A DNA stretch of 64,000 nt from CAVTJL01 sp963735065 (GCA_963735065.1 CAVTJL010000001.1:2046001-2110000); one strand, 5' to 3'; shown: positions 27,625 to 37,017, numbered from the stretch's first letter. Made by a program: numbers and translations. The notes: generated by a model from the sequence alone, not told the origin.

Positions 27625-27849
27625 TGGAGGCCGGTATCCCGCTGACAACACGAAGGACCCTGCCGGGCCGCAGAGCCGGACATGGCTAGCTGGTGGCACG
27701 ACCGCCTGCAAGCTCCGAGCGCTGCTCGATAGTGGCGGCTGTACCCGGTGGATGCACGGTCTGCACGTGCCGGGCTGGTGAGGGATTATACGGTCTTATA
27801 GAAGGTCGGCGGGCGGCCGCACGGCCGGAGACGTTTGGGAGCGGACGCT

Positions 27850-28890
27850 ATGCGGGTGATGGTCACGGGTCACGAGGGTTATATCGGCGCCGTCCTCGCG
27901 CCGATGTTGCGTGCGGCTGGGCACGATGTGGTGGGGCTGGACTGTGGCCTCTATCGAGGCGCCGAGGTGGCGCCGCTTGAGAGGTTCCCGGCGCTCGACC
28001 GGGATGTCCGTGACGTCGAGCCCCACGATCTCGACGGGATCGATGCGATCGTTCACCTGGCTGCTCTCTCGAACGATCCCTTGGGCGACCTCGACCCGAG
28101 GCTGACCTATGAGATCAACCACGAGGCCACCCTTCGTCTGGCGGAGCTCGCCCGACGGTGCGGCGTCGGGAGGTTCCTCTTTGCCTCGAGCTGCAGCGTC
28201 TACGGCGTGGAGGGCGGTGGGCTTGCCGACGAGACCAGCCCTCTCTCGCCGCTTACTCCCTATGCTGAGACCAAGATCATGGTGGAGAGGGACGTCGGGC
28301 GTTTGGCCGATGCCAGCTTCTGCCCGGTCTACCTGCGTTGTGCCACCGCCTATGGCGTGTCGCCGATGCAACGCTTCGACATCGTCCTGCCCAATCTTGT
28401 CGGCCACGCGCTGACGACGGGCAAGGTGCTGCTACGGACGGACGGCTCGTCCTGGCGACCGTTGGTCCATATCCGCGACATTGCGGCGACCTATCTGCAT
28501 TTTCTCGATGCGCCCGTCGGCGCCATTCACAATCAGGCGTTCAACGTCGGCCGCACCAGCGAGAACCACAAGATACGCGAGCTCGCAGAGCACGTGGTGG
28601 AGGCGGTGCCCGGTGCCGTTCTCGCTTTCGCCGACGACGCCTCCCCGGACAAGCGCTCGTACCGCGTGAGCAGCGAGAAGCTGGCCACCGCTCTTCCGGA
28701 CCTCGATCTGGTCTGGGACAGCCGCGCTGGTGCCAAGGAGATGTACGAGGCGATGGCCGGCGGCTACTTCGGTGAGAACCCGTTCGAAGGACCGCGTTTC
28801 ATCAGGCTCAAGCACATCAAGGCTCGCCTCTCCGACGGCAGCCTCAGGGAGGATCTCCGGCCGTCAGGCGGCCGACGCGCGGTCGCCTGA
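27850..28890 (+). CDS. NAD-dependent nucleotide-sugar epimerase/dehydratase (extended SDR)
   Basis: 346 residues. The Rossmann motif is MVTGHEGYIGAVLAPML (GxxGxxG, residues 7-13). The active-site Tyr and Lys are in LTPYAETKIMVER, with a preceding SSCSVYG. PLVHIRDIAATYLHFL and FNVGRTSENHKIRELAEHV are typical of NDP-sugar SDR enzymes. Relatives of this form occur beside rfbF and C-methyltransferase genes and act as 4-ketoreductases or epimerases; which one is not decidable here. The ATG at 27850 is preceded by GGGAGCGG. It is followed by a strong hairpin. Confidence 0.87.
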   Translation: MRVMVTGHEGYIGAVLAPMLRAAGHDVVGLDCGLYRGAEVAPLERFPALDRDVRDVEPHDLDGIDAIVHLAALSNDPLGDLDPRLTYEINHEATLRLAELARRCGVGRFLFASSCSVYGVEGGGLADETSPLSPLTPYAETKIMVERDVGRLADASFCPVYLRCATAYGVSPMQRFDIVLPNLVGHALTTGKVLLRTDGSSWRPLVHIRDIAATYLHFLDAPVGAIHNQAFNVGRTSENHKIRELAEHVVEAVPGAVLAFADDASPDKRSYRVSSEKLATALPDLDLVWDSRAGAKEMYEAMAGGYFGENPFEGPRFIRLKHIKARLSDGSLREDLRPSGGRRAVA

Positions 28891-28897
28891 CAGGACG

Positions 28898-28919
28898 AGC
28901 CGGGGCCTTGGCCCCGGCT
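28898..28919. terminator. Bidirectional hairpin between convergent genes
   Basis: AGCCGGGGCC, TT, then GGCCCCGGCT: a perfect 10-base palindromic arm pair. It lies 7 bases after the epimerase stop and 17 bases before the stop of the convergent dioxygenase, a classic place for a shared terminator. Confidence 0.65.
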
Positions 28920-28936
28920 GCCGCGGCGGGTACGGC

Positions 28937-29833
28937 TCAGGCCGCTGCTGCTGCCGGATGGGCTCGGTGCACGTCGATCAGGGACAGGTCCAAGGGCTGC
29001 AGGTCCGCGACCCTCAAGAAGTCTCCAAGGGTCGTGCCGATGGCCTCGCTGTCGGGGTTGGGTCCGCCGCGTCCGCTCTGCAGATCCGCGAGGTCGACTG
29101 TCCTGAAGTCGATGCTGAAGCGGGTCTTGCCGGCGCGGTTGGGAGCTGTGGCATGGAGGTGGCAGCCGGAGAAGACCATGACGTCACCGCCGCGCCCGGC
29201 GATGCGGAACTCACCGCTCGTGTCGATCGGCGCCTTCGGCAGCGGATGCGGCCGGACATCGGCCTTGACCTGCTGAGCGGCCTGATGGCGGGCGTTGGCG
29301 ACCCAGCCGTCATAGTCGAAGCCTGCGGAACCGTTCGGAACGGCCTCGCGGAAGTAGCGCGGGAACATCGACATCGCGCATTCGGGCGGGATGTCGAACA
29401 CCGGCAGCCAGAAATTCACCACCGCCACGGGATGTGCGTACCAAGTGTCGCGGTGCGCCTTGTAGGCGTAGCTTACTCCCGAGGTCAGGAAGTCGTCGCT
29501 CGGCACGACGCGCAGGCGAGGTAGATCAAAATAGGTGCTCATCGGGTCGGAGCCGAACGCGAGCACGAACTGCTGCATCAGCTGCTTTGTTCGCTGGCCG
29601 TTCGTGAACGACGACTTCAGCGGCCCTGCGCGCTTAATGAACTCGTCGACAGAAAGGGCGTACTGCGCCTTCTCCGGGTCATGCGGAGCAAAGGCCTCGC
29701 GGATCATGCTCCGGGCATGCTCGCAGAGAGCGATCAGTCCGGGCAGTCCGTTGTAGATGAGGATATCGCCGTCGAAGACTCGCTGCCGACGCGTCTCGTC
29801 AGTGTAGGTGGGGTTGAGCTGGATGCCGATCAT
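28937..29833 (-). CDS. Phytanoyl-CoA-dioxygenase-like / 2-oxoglutarate-Fe(II) oxygenase
   Basis: 298 residues. A jelly-roll oxygenase is indicated by YKAHRDTWYAHPVAVVNFWLPVFD (HxD iron ligands in HRD, near residue 155), a distal His in MVFSGCHLHATAPN and the 2OG-binding Arg in GKTRFSIDFRTVDL. Related proteins occur in polysaccharide and secondary-metabolite loci and hydroxylate small molecules or sugars. The substrate is unknown. The ATG at 29833 was chosen at MIGIQLNPTY; the frame is open to 29899. It lies within the surface-sugar region and is convergent with the epimerase gene. Confidence 0.72.
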   Translation of the reverse strand: MIGIQLNPTYTDETRRQRVFDGDILIYNGLPGLIALCEHARSMIREAFAPHDPEKAQYALSVDEFIKRAGPLKSSFTNGQRTKQLMQQFVLAFGSDPMSTYFDLPRLRVVPSDDFLTSGVSYAYKAHRDTWYAHPVAVVNFWLPVFDIPPECAMSMFPRYFREAVPNGSAGFDYDGWVANARHQAAQQVKADVRPHPLPKAPIDTSGEFRIAGRGGDVMVFSGCHLHATAPNRAGKTRFSIDFRTVDLADLQSGRGGPNPDSEAIGTTLGDFLRVADLQPLDLSLIDVHRAHPAAAAA

Positions 29834-30039
29834 CAAGATGTCCCGTCGGCCAGAAGAGACGGCACTGCGCATACCGCGCCCGCGACGTGCCGACGGCACG
29901 TCTTTCGCGTCGCAGCCTCGGCTGCCGGGATGGCCGCTAGCCCGGAGTATAGGCCGAAGCTAGACGATGAGCCCGCATCGCCGGCTTGTCCAGGCCGTCT
30001 TCAGCCGCATGGCATCCCTGGCTATGCTTCTGAGATGCG

Positions 30040-30904
30040 CTATTTCTTCGCATAGGGATTGCCGAGGACCCAGGTCTCGCGGCTGAGCGGGTCGACACCG
30101 GAGCGACGGGGGTGATCCAGCACATGCAGGGTGTGGATCTGGTTGAGCCAAGCGCCGTTCTTGAAGATGCGCTTCTCCCGCAAGGCGGTGAAGGGGTGCA
30201 CCTGGCGGAGCCGGTGGTCGCGGTTGAACTCCGTCACCGCCAGGAGCTCGCCGACGGCGGGATTGGCGCTGTCCATCAGGACGGCGCCCAGATAGACGAG
30301 GGTCATGGGCAGGTAGCGGTCGGCCGGGCCCTCAAAGGCCTTCATGGCGTCGATCGTGCTGGAGTAGAAGGCGAGATCGAGCGAGAGAAAGCCGATTGGC
30401 GCGTCGAGCTCGTCCAGGAAGTCTCGGGCGGTCTCCGCCATTGGGCCATAGATGACGCGCGTGCCGGCCGGCACGTTGCGCTCGACCAGCGCCCGGTCCG
30501 GGGTGGGAAAGTCTCCTTCGACAAACTCCTCGGGATAGTCCCGATAGTCCAGCCGGACGTGGCATGCCGGTCCCGCTATCGAGACCGATGAGCCCGATCT
30601 CGACGCCTGTCGTCCTCGTAACCTGCTTGCCGATCTGGGCAAGGTTGACGAGCCCCGCACCCGCCGCGATCCCGAACTCGACCGCATAGATCTTGGGGAT
30701 GCCCATGGCCTTGGCGTAGTCGGCTGCCTTCAGGAGGCAGAAGGCGTAGCGGCGGCGGTCGACGAGGTCGAACGCCACCTTGGCTCGGAAGCTGCCGAAC
30801 AACGCCACGAAGGCGCTCGCGATGTTGAGATGGAGCGGCTCGGCGAGACGGTCGCGAAGTGCCCGCTCCCAAAAAGCGCTGCCCATGATCTCTCGAAGGT
30901 TCAT
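30040..30904 (-). pseudogene. Methyltransferase-like protein, single frameshift
   Basis: The first part reads MNLREIMGSAFW...FRAKVAFDLVDRRRYAFCLLKAADYAKAMGIPKIYAVEFGIAAGAGLVNLAQIG, then TTGVEIGLIGLDSGTGMP. The second part reads RLDYRDYPEEFVEGDFPTPDRALVERN and LDELDAPIGFLSLDLAFYSSTIDAMKAFEG. They join in one frame if one C is removed from CGTCCGG on the coding strand (plus-strand GG at 30555-30556). The glycine-rich EFGIAAGAGL and the GLDSGTG/SLDLAFYSS blocks look like a SAM-dependent methyltransferase or a TylF-like enzyme, about 287 residues when repaired. Both halves look conserved, so a sequencing error is quite possible. The start at 30904 was chosen over the open frame upstream. Confidence 0.65.
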
Positions 30905-31164
30905 GAGGTTACCGTCCCGTTCGGTGGCGGCGGACGAGACCACAGCGCTCACGAGGACGCAAGCTGCCGAGCCGCTGCAGGAGCCCCCTTGGCGGGGAAC
31001 TCTCGCTACCATGATACAACTACGGGGGGTGTTGCCCTTTTGACCCAGGGCGCCTCCGGGGGTAGTCCTATTCGGCGCTCGGCATGGCTTTTCGATTGGC
31101 CGGCCGCGGCGCCGCTCCTAGAGTGGCAACAATTCGATCCCTGCTTGGGCCCCGATCGGTCCAT

Positions 31165-32205
31165 ATGGCGAGCATGAGAATGGCGGTAAGAAGGGGCGAC
31201 GGAGCGCCGCTGGTAAGTGTCGGGTTGCCAGTCTATAATGGCGAGAATTTTTTGGGAGACGCTGTGAGTTCTGTCCTCGGGCAGACCCTCGGCGACTTCG
31301 AGCTTCTGATATCCGACAACGCTTCCACGGATCGCACGGAGGAGATGTGCCGGGCGCTTGCGGCGTCCGACCGCCGGGTGGTTTACCGTCGGCAGGAGCG
31401 GAACGTCGGAGCCGCAGCCAACTATAACCACACCTTCGCGATGGCGCAGGGCCGATACTTCAAGTGGCTCGCGCATGACGATCGCATCCAGCCCACCTAT
31501 CTCGAGCGGACCGTTGGTGCGCTCGAGGCCGAGCCCGAGGCCGTTCTGTGCAACACGGTGATCGACTATATCGAGCCCGGCGGGCAAATCATCGGCGTCT
31601 ACGAGACGGTCCTGGCGCACGCTGACCTGCCGAGCCCATCCGAGCGCTTCGGCGTCATGATCTTGCGAGCCCATTCCTGTGCCGACATGTTCGGGGTGAT
31701 GCCGCGCAAGGCCATGCTGCACTCGCTGCTGCACAGCGACTTTCACGGTGCCGACCGTGCGTTGCTGGCGCAGATGGCGCTGCGCGGGCGTCTGATCCAG
31801 CTGCCCGAGCATCTCGTGCAGATGCGCGAGCACGCGGCCCGCTACACCCGAAGCCAGTCGAGCGCCCGCGAGCGTCGCGCTTGGCACGACCCGACCGGAC
31901 GGAGCTGGTTCCATCTCCCGACTCTGCGTCTCTATCACGAGTACTGGCGCATGGTGCGGGCCGCCGACCTTCCGCCCGAGGAGCGGCGGCGTTGCTACGC
32001 CAAGCTGGCCCGGTGGTGGACGGTGAACTGGAACAGCCTGCGCGTCACGACGGACGCGATCGCCATCGTGGCGCCGGAGTTTGTCGGCTGGGCCGAGCAT
32101 ACGAAGAAGCGCTTCTTCGGCGCTGCGCCGGGCCACTTTGATGTGCCTGCCGAGGCGTCCCTCGGGCACTCCGCCGGCTCTCACGGCAAGGAGAGCCGGC
32201 GCTGA
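31165..32205 (+). CDS. Glycosyltransferase family 2
   Basis: 346 residues. GT-A fold: LVSVGLPVYNGENFLGDAVSSVLGQTLGDFELLISDNASTDRT is the classical GT2 opening, and FKWLAHDDRIQPTYLERTVGALE holds the metal-binding D-D motif (HDD). The remaining part is a variable acceptor domain. It adds a sugar to a lipid-linked or surface glycan, in keeping with the flippase and CDP-sugar genes. Three ATGs are close together (31165, 31174, 31180), none with a clear ribosome binding site; the first is used. It is the only recognisable glycosyltransferase in the window. Confidence 0.85.
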   Translation: MASMRMAVRRGDGAPLVSVGLPVYNGENFLGDAVSSVLGQTLGDFELLISDNASTDRTEEMCRALAASDRRVVYRRQERNVGAAANYNHTFAMAQGRYFKWLAHDDRIQPTYLERTVGALEAEPEAVLCNTVIDYIEPGGQIIGVYETVLAHADLPSPSERFGVMILRAHSCADMFGVMPRKAMLHSLLHSDFHGADRALLAQMALRGRLIQLPEHLVQMREHAARYTRSQSSARERRAWHDPTGRSWFHLPTLRLYHEYWRMVRAADLPPEERRRCYAKLARWWTVNWNSLRVTTDAIAIVAPEFVGWAEHTKKRFFGAAPGHFDVPAEASLGHSAGSHGKESRR

Positions 32206-32224
32206 CTGCGGTCCTGCTCGGGGC

Positions 32225-33415
32225 CTAGGCAGGCCTCAGCTCGGGGCTCAGCCCAAGCGAGCGCAGCATCGCCCCGATCTCCTCGAGATAGAGCGGATTC
32301 ATCACCACCACGACGTCGGGACGCAGCGCCACGAGGTCTTTTGGCCCGACGATCACTTCCCCACTGCCGGGGAGGTATCGGCCCCAGCGGTGCGGGTTCA
32401 CGTCGACGACCGCGACAACCTCCTGCTGGGGCCGCATCGTCGCGAGGTAGGCGACCCCCTTCGAGCCCGACCCCCAGATCGCCACACGCCGACCGGCCGC
32501 GCGCCAGCTCGCGAGCTCGGCCCGATCGGCTGCCAGGCGCTCGCCCACGCCCTGCCCGAAGGCGCGGGCGGCCTCGACGAGGCAGGGCGGCGGCGGCCCG
32601 AGGGGAGCTGCGGCAGCTCCCCTGGCGATGCTTGTCTCGACGGTGAGGTATTGGCCACCATAGACCTTGACCACCTCGCCGACCACGAAGCCCGTCTCCG
32701 CCAGCAGCCGCTTCAGGGCGTGCGGCGAGAAGTAGAGCACGTGCTCGTAGTAGACGTCCCAAAAGGCGCGCTCGGCCAGGATCCGCTCAACGTCCGGCAC
32801 CTCGAAGAACAAGACTGTGTGCGGGCTCGCCTCCAGATTGTGCCGGACCAGCTCGAGCAGGGCCCGGGGCTGGCCGACATGCTCGAGGGTATGGCGGCAG
32901 CAGACGAGATCCGGGCGCAGCGTGGCCTCGCCTGGCCCGTACAGCGTGGCGTGGATCTCGAGCCCGGGTATCGAGCGATGTGCCGGATCGGGGCGGTAGG
33001 CGGGATCGAAGCCTATCGCCCGGCCCATGCCCGCCTGGTTGAGCGCCACCAGGAACTCGCCCTTGCCGCAGCCGATCTCGACGACGGTCTTGCCCGCGAG
33101 GTTGTGGCGCCGGACCAGCGTCCTCGCGAGCTCCTCGATGAAGGTGCGAAAGCGTGGCGAGTAGCCCTGGGCATCCTCGTAGTTGGGATCGTAGAGCACG
33201 TGCCGCGCGTCGAAGGCGCGGTTGAAGGCGAGGCCGCAGTCCAGGCAAAGCACAAGATCCAGCCGGCCTTTCGGCACCGCCAGCGCCGAGCCGCGGTCTC
33301 GGTGCAAAAGCGTGCTCTGCACGGGAAGCTCGTCCACCGCGAAGATCGGCAGCTGCTCGGTCGAAGCGCACACAGGGCAGGGAACGGGCGTCTCGAAGGA
33401 GTGCTGCTCGGTCAT
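32225..33415 (-). CDS. C-methyltransferase-type SAM-dependent protein (second copy)
   Basis: 396 residues, again with the three-part layout. The N-terminal Zn region is CPVCASTEQL...CLDCGLAFNRAFD. The SAM domain has VVEIGCGKGEFLVALNQAGMGRAIGFDPAY and LVCCRHTLEHVGQP, and FWDVYYEHVLYFSPHAL carries the catalytic Tyr/Glu/His. The C-terminal Rossmann-like domain has VAIWGSGSKGVAYL. It diverges clearly from the methyltransferase at 24807, so it is not a recent duplicate. A sugar or acyl substrate in the surface glycan pathway is likely. It converges with the glycosyltransferase gene with 19 bases between stops. Confidence 0.85.
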   Translation of the reverse strand: MTEQHSFETPVPCPVCASTEQLPIFAVDELPVQSTLLHRDRGSALAVPKGRLDLVLCLDCGLAFNRAFDARHVLYDPNYEDAQGYSPRFRTFIEELARTLVRRHNLAGKTVVEIGCGKGEFLVALNQAGMGRAIGFDPAYRPDPAHRSIPGLEIHATLYGPGEATLRPDLVCCRHTLEHVGQPRALLELVRHNLEASPHTVLFFEVPDVERILAERAFWDVYYEHVLYFSPHALKRLLAETGFVVGEVVKVYGGQYLTVETSIARGAAAAPLGPPPPCLVEAARAFGQGVGERLAADRAELASWRAAGRRVAIWGSGSKGVAYLATMRPQQEVVAVVDVNPHRWGRYLPGSGEVIVGPKDLVALRPDVVVVMNPLYLEEIGAMLRSLGLSPELRPA

Positions 33416-33523
33416 CGATAATCCGGCGCTGGCGGTTGGGTCAGTGCCCGCAGAAGGCACCTTAGAGTATGCAAGGTCCGGGAACGCTGTCCATGGACGT
33501 TGCGTCACACTCCTCGTCGAGTG

Positions 33524-34666
33524 TCACGCCGCATCTGCGTCGGGCGCGAACTCCTCGCGGATTGCCGCGTCGTGCTGCCCGAGCGTCGGAACCCGCGTGC
33601 GCTCGACGGGCTCGCCAACGACGAGGGCGCCCGGCCCCAGCACGGAGACCTGCTTTCCCCCCGCCGTCGTGACCGGCCAGACACGGTTCTGGGGATGATG
33701 AAGCAGATCCTCGAGGGTTGAGAGGCGGCCGTAGGCGATGGCCGCCCGCTCGAGCAGGGCGCAGACGCCCTCACGGTCGTGCCGGCCCAGGGCCGCTCGG
33801 AGCGCCTCGTCCAAGGCCCCTCGGTTGGCGACCCGATCTGGATTGGTGCTGAAACGCGGATCGGATGCGAGCTCGGGGCGCTCCAGCACCTCGCTGCAGA
33901 GCCGCCGCCATTCGCGCTCGTTCTGGATCGCCAGCAGCACGGAGCCACCGTCCCCGCAGGGATAGGCACCATAGGGCGCTATGGTCGGGTGATGGAGGCC
34001 GAGGCGAGGCGGCTCGTGCCGGCCATAGGCCCAGGTGAGGTAAGGCACGTTCATCCAGTCGCCGATCGCGTGAAAAAGAGAAACCTCGATGGCGCGTCCC
34101 TGGCCGGTCCGCTCGCGCGCGAACAGGGCACGAAAGAGCGCCGAGGTCGCTGTCATGCCGGCCGCGATGTCGCAGACGGAGATGCCCACGCGCGTCGACT
34201 CGTCGCCGATGCCGTTGACCGAGGCGAGCCCGCTCTCGGCCTGGACCAAGAGATCATAGGCCTTGAGGCCGCGGAACGGGCCGGTCGATCCATAGCCGCT
34301 GATGTCGCAGGTGATGAGGCGCGGGAAGCGCTGGCGCAGCGCAGCTGCGCCGATGCCCAGCCGGCCGGTGGCGCCGGGAGCAAGGTTCTGGAGGAAGATG
34401 TCGGCCTGCTCCAGCATGCGCAGGAGAAGGGCCATGTCGGCCTGGTCCTTGAGATCGAGCCGCACCGACTCCTTCCCACGGTTCAGCCACACGAAGTTGA
34501 CGCTCTCGCCTTCGCAGTAGCGATCGTAGCCGCGCGCGAAGTCGCCTTCCGGCCGCTCGACCTTGATCACCCGAGCACCCGCATCCGCGAGGTTGCGCGC
34601 AGCGAGGGGGGCCGCCACGGCCTGCTCGAGGCTGACGACCAGGATGCCTTCGAGATCGGTTGCCAT
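33524..34666 (-). CDS. CaiB/BaiF family (class III) CoA-transferase
   Basis: 380 residues. Moves CoA between carboxylic acids. The start LEGILVVSLEQAVAAPLAARNLADAGARVIKVERPEGDFAR holds the CoA-binding region; the catalytic Asp is expected in the SGYGSTGPFRGLKAYDLLVQAESGL segment (KAYD, about residue 165). GTGQGRAIEVSLFHAIGDWM and the C-terminal VPTLGQHDAAIREEF complete the family pattern. The ATG at 34666 follows GGAGGAGG. It is divergent from the Rieske oxygenase gene (236 bases), suggesting that both serve one carboxylic-acid or betaine catabolic function. Confidence 0.88.
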   Translation of the reverse strand: MATDLEGILVVSLEQAVAAPLAARNLADAGARVIKVERPEGDFARGYDRYCEGESVNFVWLNRGKESVRLDLKDQADMALLLRMLEQADIFLQNLAPGATGRLGIGAAALRQRFPRLITCDISGYGSTGPFRGLKAYDLLVQAESGLASVNGIGDESTRVGISVCDIAAGMTATSALFRALFARERTGQGRAIEVSLFHAIGDWMNVPYLTWAYGRHEPPRLGLHHPTIAPYGAYPCGDGGSVLLAIQNEREWRRLCSEVLERPELASDPRFSTNPDRVANRGALDEALRAALGRHDREGVCALLERAAIAYGRLSTLEDLLHHPQNRVWPVTTAGGKQVSVLGPGALVVGEPVERTRVPTLGQHDAAIREEFAPDADAA

Positions 34667-34902
34667 GGTCCTGGAAGCCTCCTCCAACATTGGAATTCAC
34701 AGTCTTCACTGCGCCGAGCATCGAGGGTTCGACCCTGCCTCGCAACCACTTGCGCTGTGGCGACGGTGCCCGTCGCTCGCACGAAAGCCGGAGTCCCGGC
34801 GCCGCAGGAGACGGCCGAGCGCCATGATAGGCGGGACCTCAGACGGGTCAGCGGACGGTGCCAGGGCGCCGTCGCGAGGTTCCCCGTCCGAGGTGCTTTG
34901 CC

Positions 34903-36147
34903 ATGTCGACGCGTGATCGGATGCTGGGCCTCCTGGCGGCGCGACGGCCGGGCTGGGGTCTGCCGGGCGCCTTCTACACGGACCCTGACCTCCATCGCCT
35001 GGACATGCAGGAGATCTTCGGGCGGAGCTGGATCTTCGTGGGTCTGAGCTGCGAGATTCCCGAGCCCGGGAGCTGGACGACGGTCCAGATCGGCGACGAC
35101 GCGCTCGTGCTGGTACGCGGCCGGGACGGAGCCATCCGCGCCCTCCACAACAGCTGCCGGCACCGCGGCGCCCGGGTCTGCCTCGAGGGCCGCGGCCGGT
35201 CCGCCCAACTCGTCTGCCCCTATCACCAATGGAGCTACGATCTCGAGGGCCGTCTCGTGAAGGCCCGCTACATGGGCGAGGGCTTCGAGGTCGACGGTTT
35301 CCGCCTGAAGGAGGCGCATCTGGAGAATGTCGGCGGCTGGCTCTTCGTCTCGCTCGCCGACGATCCGCCCTCCATCGAGCCCTTCCGGCAGGACGTCCTG
35401 CCCTTCCTCCAGCCCGTCGAGATCGACAGCTGCAAGGTTGCGTTCGAGAGCAACATCGTCGAGGAGGGCAACTGGAAGCTCGTGATGGAGAACAACCGCG
35501 AATGCTATCATTGCGCGGGCAGCCATCCCGAGCTCTGCCGCACCCTCTCGGAGTACGATGCGGTCGATGATCCGCGCGCCGACGCCGCCTATCTCGACCT
35601 CCTTGAGCGCCAGGGCAGGCACTGGGCGGAGCTGGGCCTGCCCTACCTCCCGACCCCGGCGAGCCTCGCCTACAGGGCGGTGCGCCTGCCATTCGTCGAG
35701 GGCGCTCTCGCGATGACAATGGACGGCGGGCTGGCCTGCCGCCGGCTGCTCGGCCGGCTCACCGATCCCGATCTCGGCTCGGCGCGCATGCTGAGCCTGC
35801 CGAATACCTGGAACCATCTGGGTGCCGACCATGTCGTGGCGTTCCGGGTCCTGCCGCTCGGGCCCGAGCGGACGCTCGTGACCACGAAGTGGCTGGTCCA
35901 CAAGGATGCCGTGGAAGGCGTCGACTACGATGTCGGCCGTCTCACGGAGGTGTGGCTGGCCACCAACGACCAGGACCGGAGGCTCGTCGAGATAACCCAG
36001 GCGGGCGTGCGATCGAGCGCTTACGAGCCTGGGCCCTACTCGCCTGTGATCGAGGTGGGCACGAGGAGCTTCGTCGACTGGTACACCTGCGAGATGGCGG
36101 CGTGCCTCAGCCGTGAGGAGCCTGCCTCGATGGTCGCGGCCGAGTAG
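34903..36147 (+). CDS. Rieske non-haem iron oxygenase, betaine/stachydrine demethylase-like (GbcA/Stc2 type)
   Basis: 414 residues. The Rieske [2Fe-2S] ligands are Cys85/His87 (CRHRG) and Cys105/His108 (CPYHQW). The mononuclear iron site has ENNRECYHCAGSHPELC with His203 and His208. The C-terminal LPNTWNHLGADHVVAFRVLPLGPERTLVTTKWLVHKDAVEG is close to glycine betaine and proline betaine demethylases as I know them. It would remove an N-methyl group oxidatively. The family needs a ferredoxin reductase partner (GbcB/Stc3/4), which is not adjacent. The ATG at 34903 starts the conserved region. Confidence 0.85.
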   Translation: MSTRDRMLGLLAARRPGWGLPGAFYTDPDLHRLDMQEIFGRSWIFVGLSCEIPEPGSWTTVQIGDDALVLVRGRDGAIRALHNSCRHRGARVCLEGRGRSAQLVCPYHQWSYDLEGRLVKARYMGEGFEVDGFRLKEAHLENVGGWLFVSLADDPPSIEPFRQDVLPFLQPVEIDSCKVAFESNIVEEGNWKLVMENNRECYHCAGSHPELCRTLSEYDAVDDPRADAAYLDLLERQGRHWAELGLPYLPTPASLAYRAVRLPFVEGALAMTMDGGLACRRLLGRLTDPDLGSARMLSLPNTWNHLGADHVVAFRVLPLGPERTLVTTKWLVHKDAVEGVDYDVGRLTEVWLATNDQDRRLVEITQAGVRSSAYEPGPYSPVIEVGTRSFVDWYTCEMAACLSREEPASMVAAE

Positions 36148-36248
36148 CCGGCTCCGATTGACAGCCGGCCCGGCCGCGACGAAGGAGGGCAGGCGGGAGC
36201 CGCGTTGGCGGCTTCCTCCGCGTCGTCGATCAAAGGGAGGCACGAGGA

Positions 36249-36998
36249 ATGCGGCTCGAGGGCAAGGTGGCGCTGATCACGGGCGCCGCCTCGGGATTCG
36301 GCAAGGGCATCGCCGAGGCCTATGTGCGCGAGGGTGCCAAGGTGGCCCTTCTCGACATCAACGAGACGGGCGCCCGAGCGGTCGCCGGTGAGCTGGGCGA
36401 CGGCGCCTTCGGCATGGGTTGTGACGTCGGCAAGGCCGATTCCGTGCGCGCGGCCGTGGCCCGCACGCTCGAGACGTTCGGCGACCTCGAGATCGTGGTG
36501 AACAATGCGGGCGTGAGCCACCGCAACCGGCCGATGCTCGAGGTCGACGAGGCCGAGTTCGACCGCGTCTTCGCCGTCAACGTCAAGTCCATCTTCCACA
36601 TGGCGCACGCGGCCGTCCCGCATCTGAAGAAGCGCGGCGGCGGCGCCATCATCAACGTCACCTCCACGGCCGGCATCCGGCCACGGCCCGGCCTCACCTG
36701 GTACAATGGCTCCAAAGGGGCCGCCAACACGATCACCAAGTCCATGGCGGTCGAGCTGGCACCGGACAAGATAAGGGTCTGCGGCATCGCCCCGGTGATC
36801 GGCCAGACGGCGCTGCTCGAGACGTTCATGGGCGTGCCGGACACGCCGGAGAACAGGGCGCGGTTCATCGCGACGATCCCCTGGGGCAGGATGAGCACGC
36901 CCGAGGACATCGCCAACGCGGCGGTCTTCCTCGCCACGGGCGAGGCGGAGATGGTCACCGGCGCCATTCTCGAGGTCGACGGCGGGCGCTGCATCTGA
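36249..36998 (+). CDS. Short-chain dehydrogenase/reductase (FabG-like)
   Basis: 249 residues, classical SDR. The cofactor motif is TGAASGFGKGIAEAYVREGAKVALLDIN, where the acid after the second strand (LLDI) favours NAD. NNAGVSHRN, INVTSTAGIRPRPGLTWYNGSKGA (Ser/Tyr/Lys) and the ending GAILEVDGGRCI complete the active site. An AAAGGGAGG ribosome binding site precedes the ATG at 36249. It lies between the Rieske oxygenase (101 bases upstream) and the fumarase (19 bases downstream), so it is probably co-transcribed with the latter. The substrate is unknown. Confidence 0.9.
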   Translation: MRLEGKVALITGAASGFGKGIAEAYVREGAKVALLDINETGARAVAGELGDGAFGMGCDVGKADSVRAAVARTLETFGDLEIVVNNAGVSHRNRPMLEVDEAEFDRVFAVNVKSIFHMAHAAVPHLKKRGGGAIINVTSTAGIRPRPGLTWYNGSKGAANTITKSMAVELAPDKIRVCGIAPVIGQTALLETFMGVPDTPENRARFIATIPWGRMSTPEDIANAAVFLATGEAEMVTGAILEVDGGRCI

Positions 36999-37017
36999 GA
37001 CCCCAAAAGGAGCTGTG

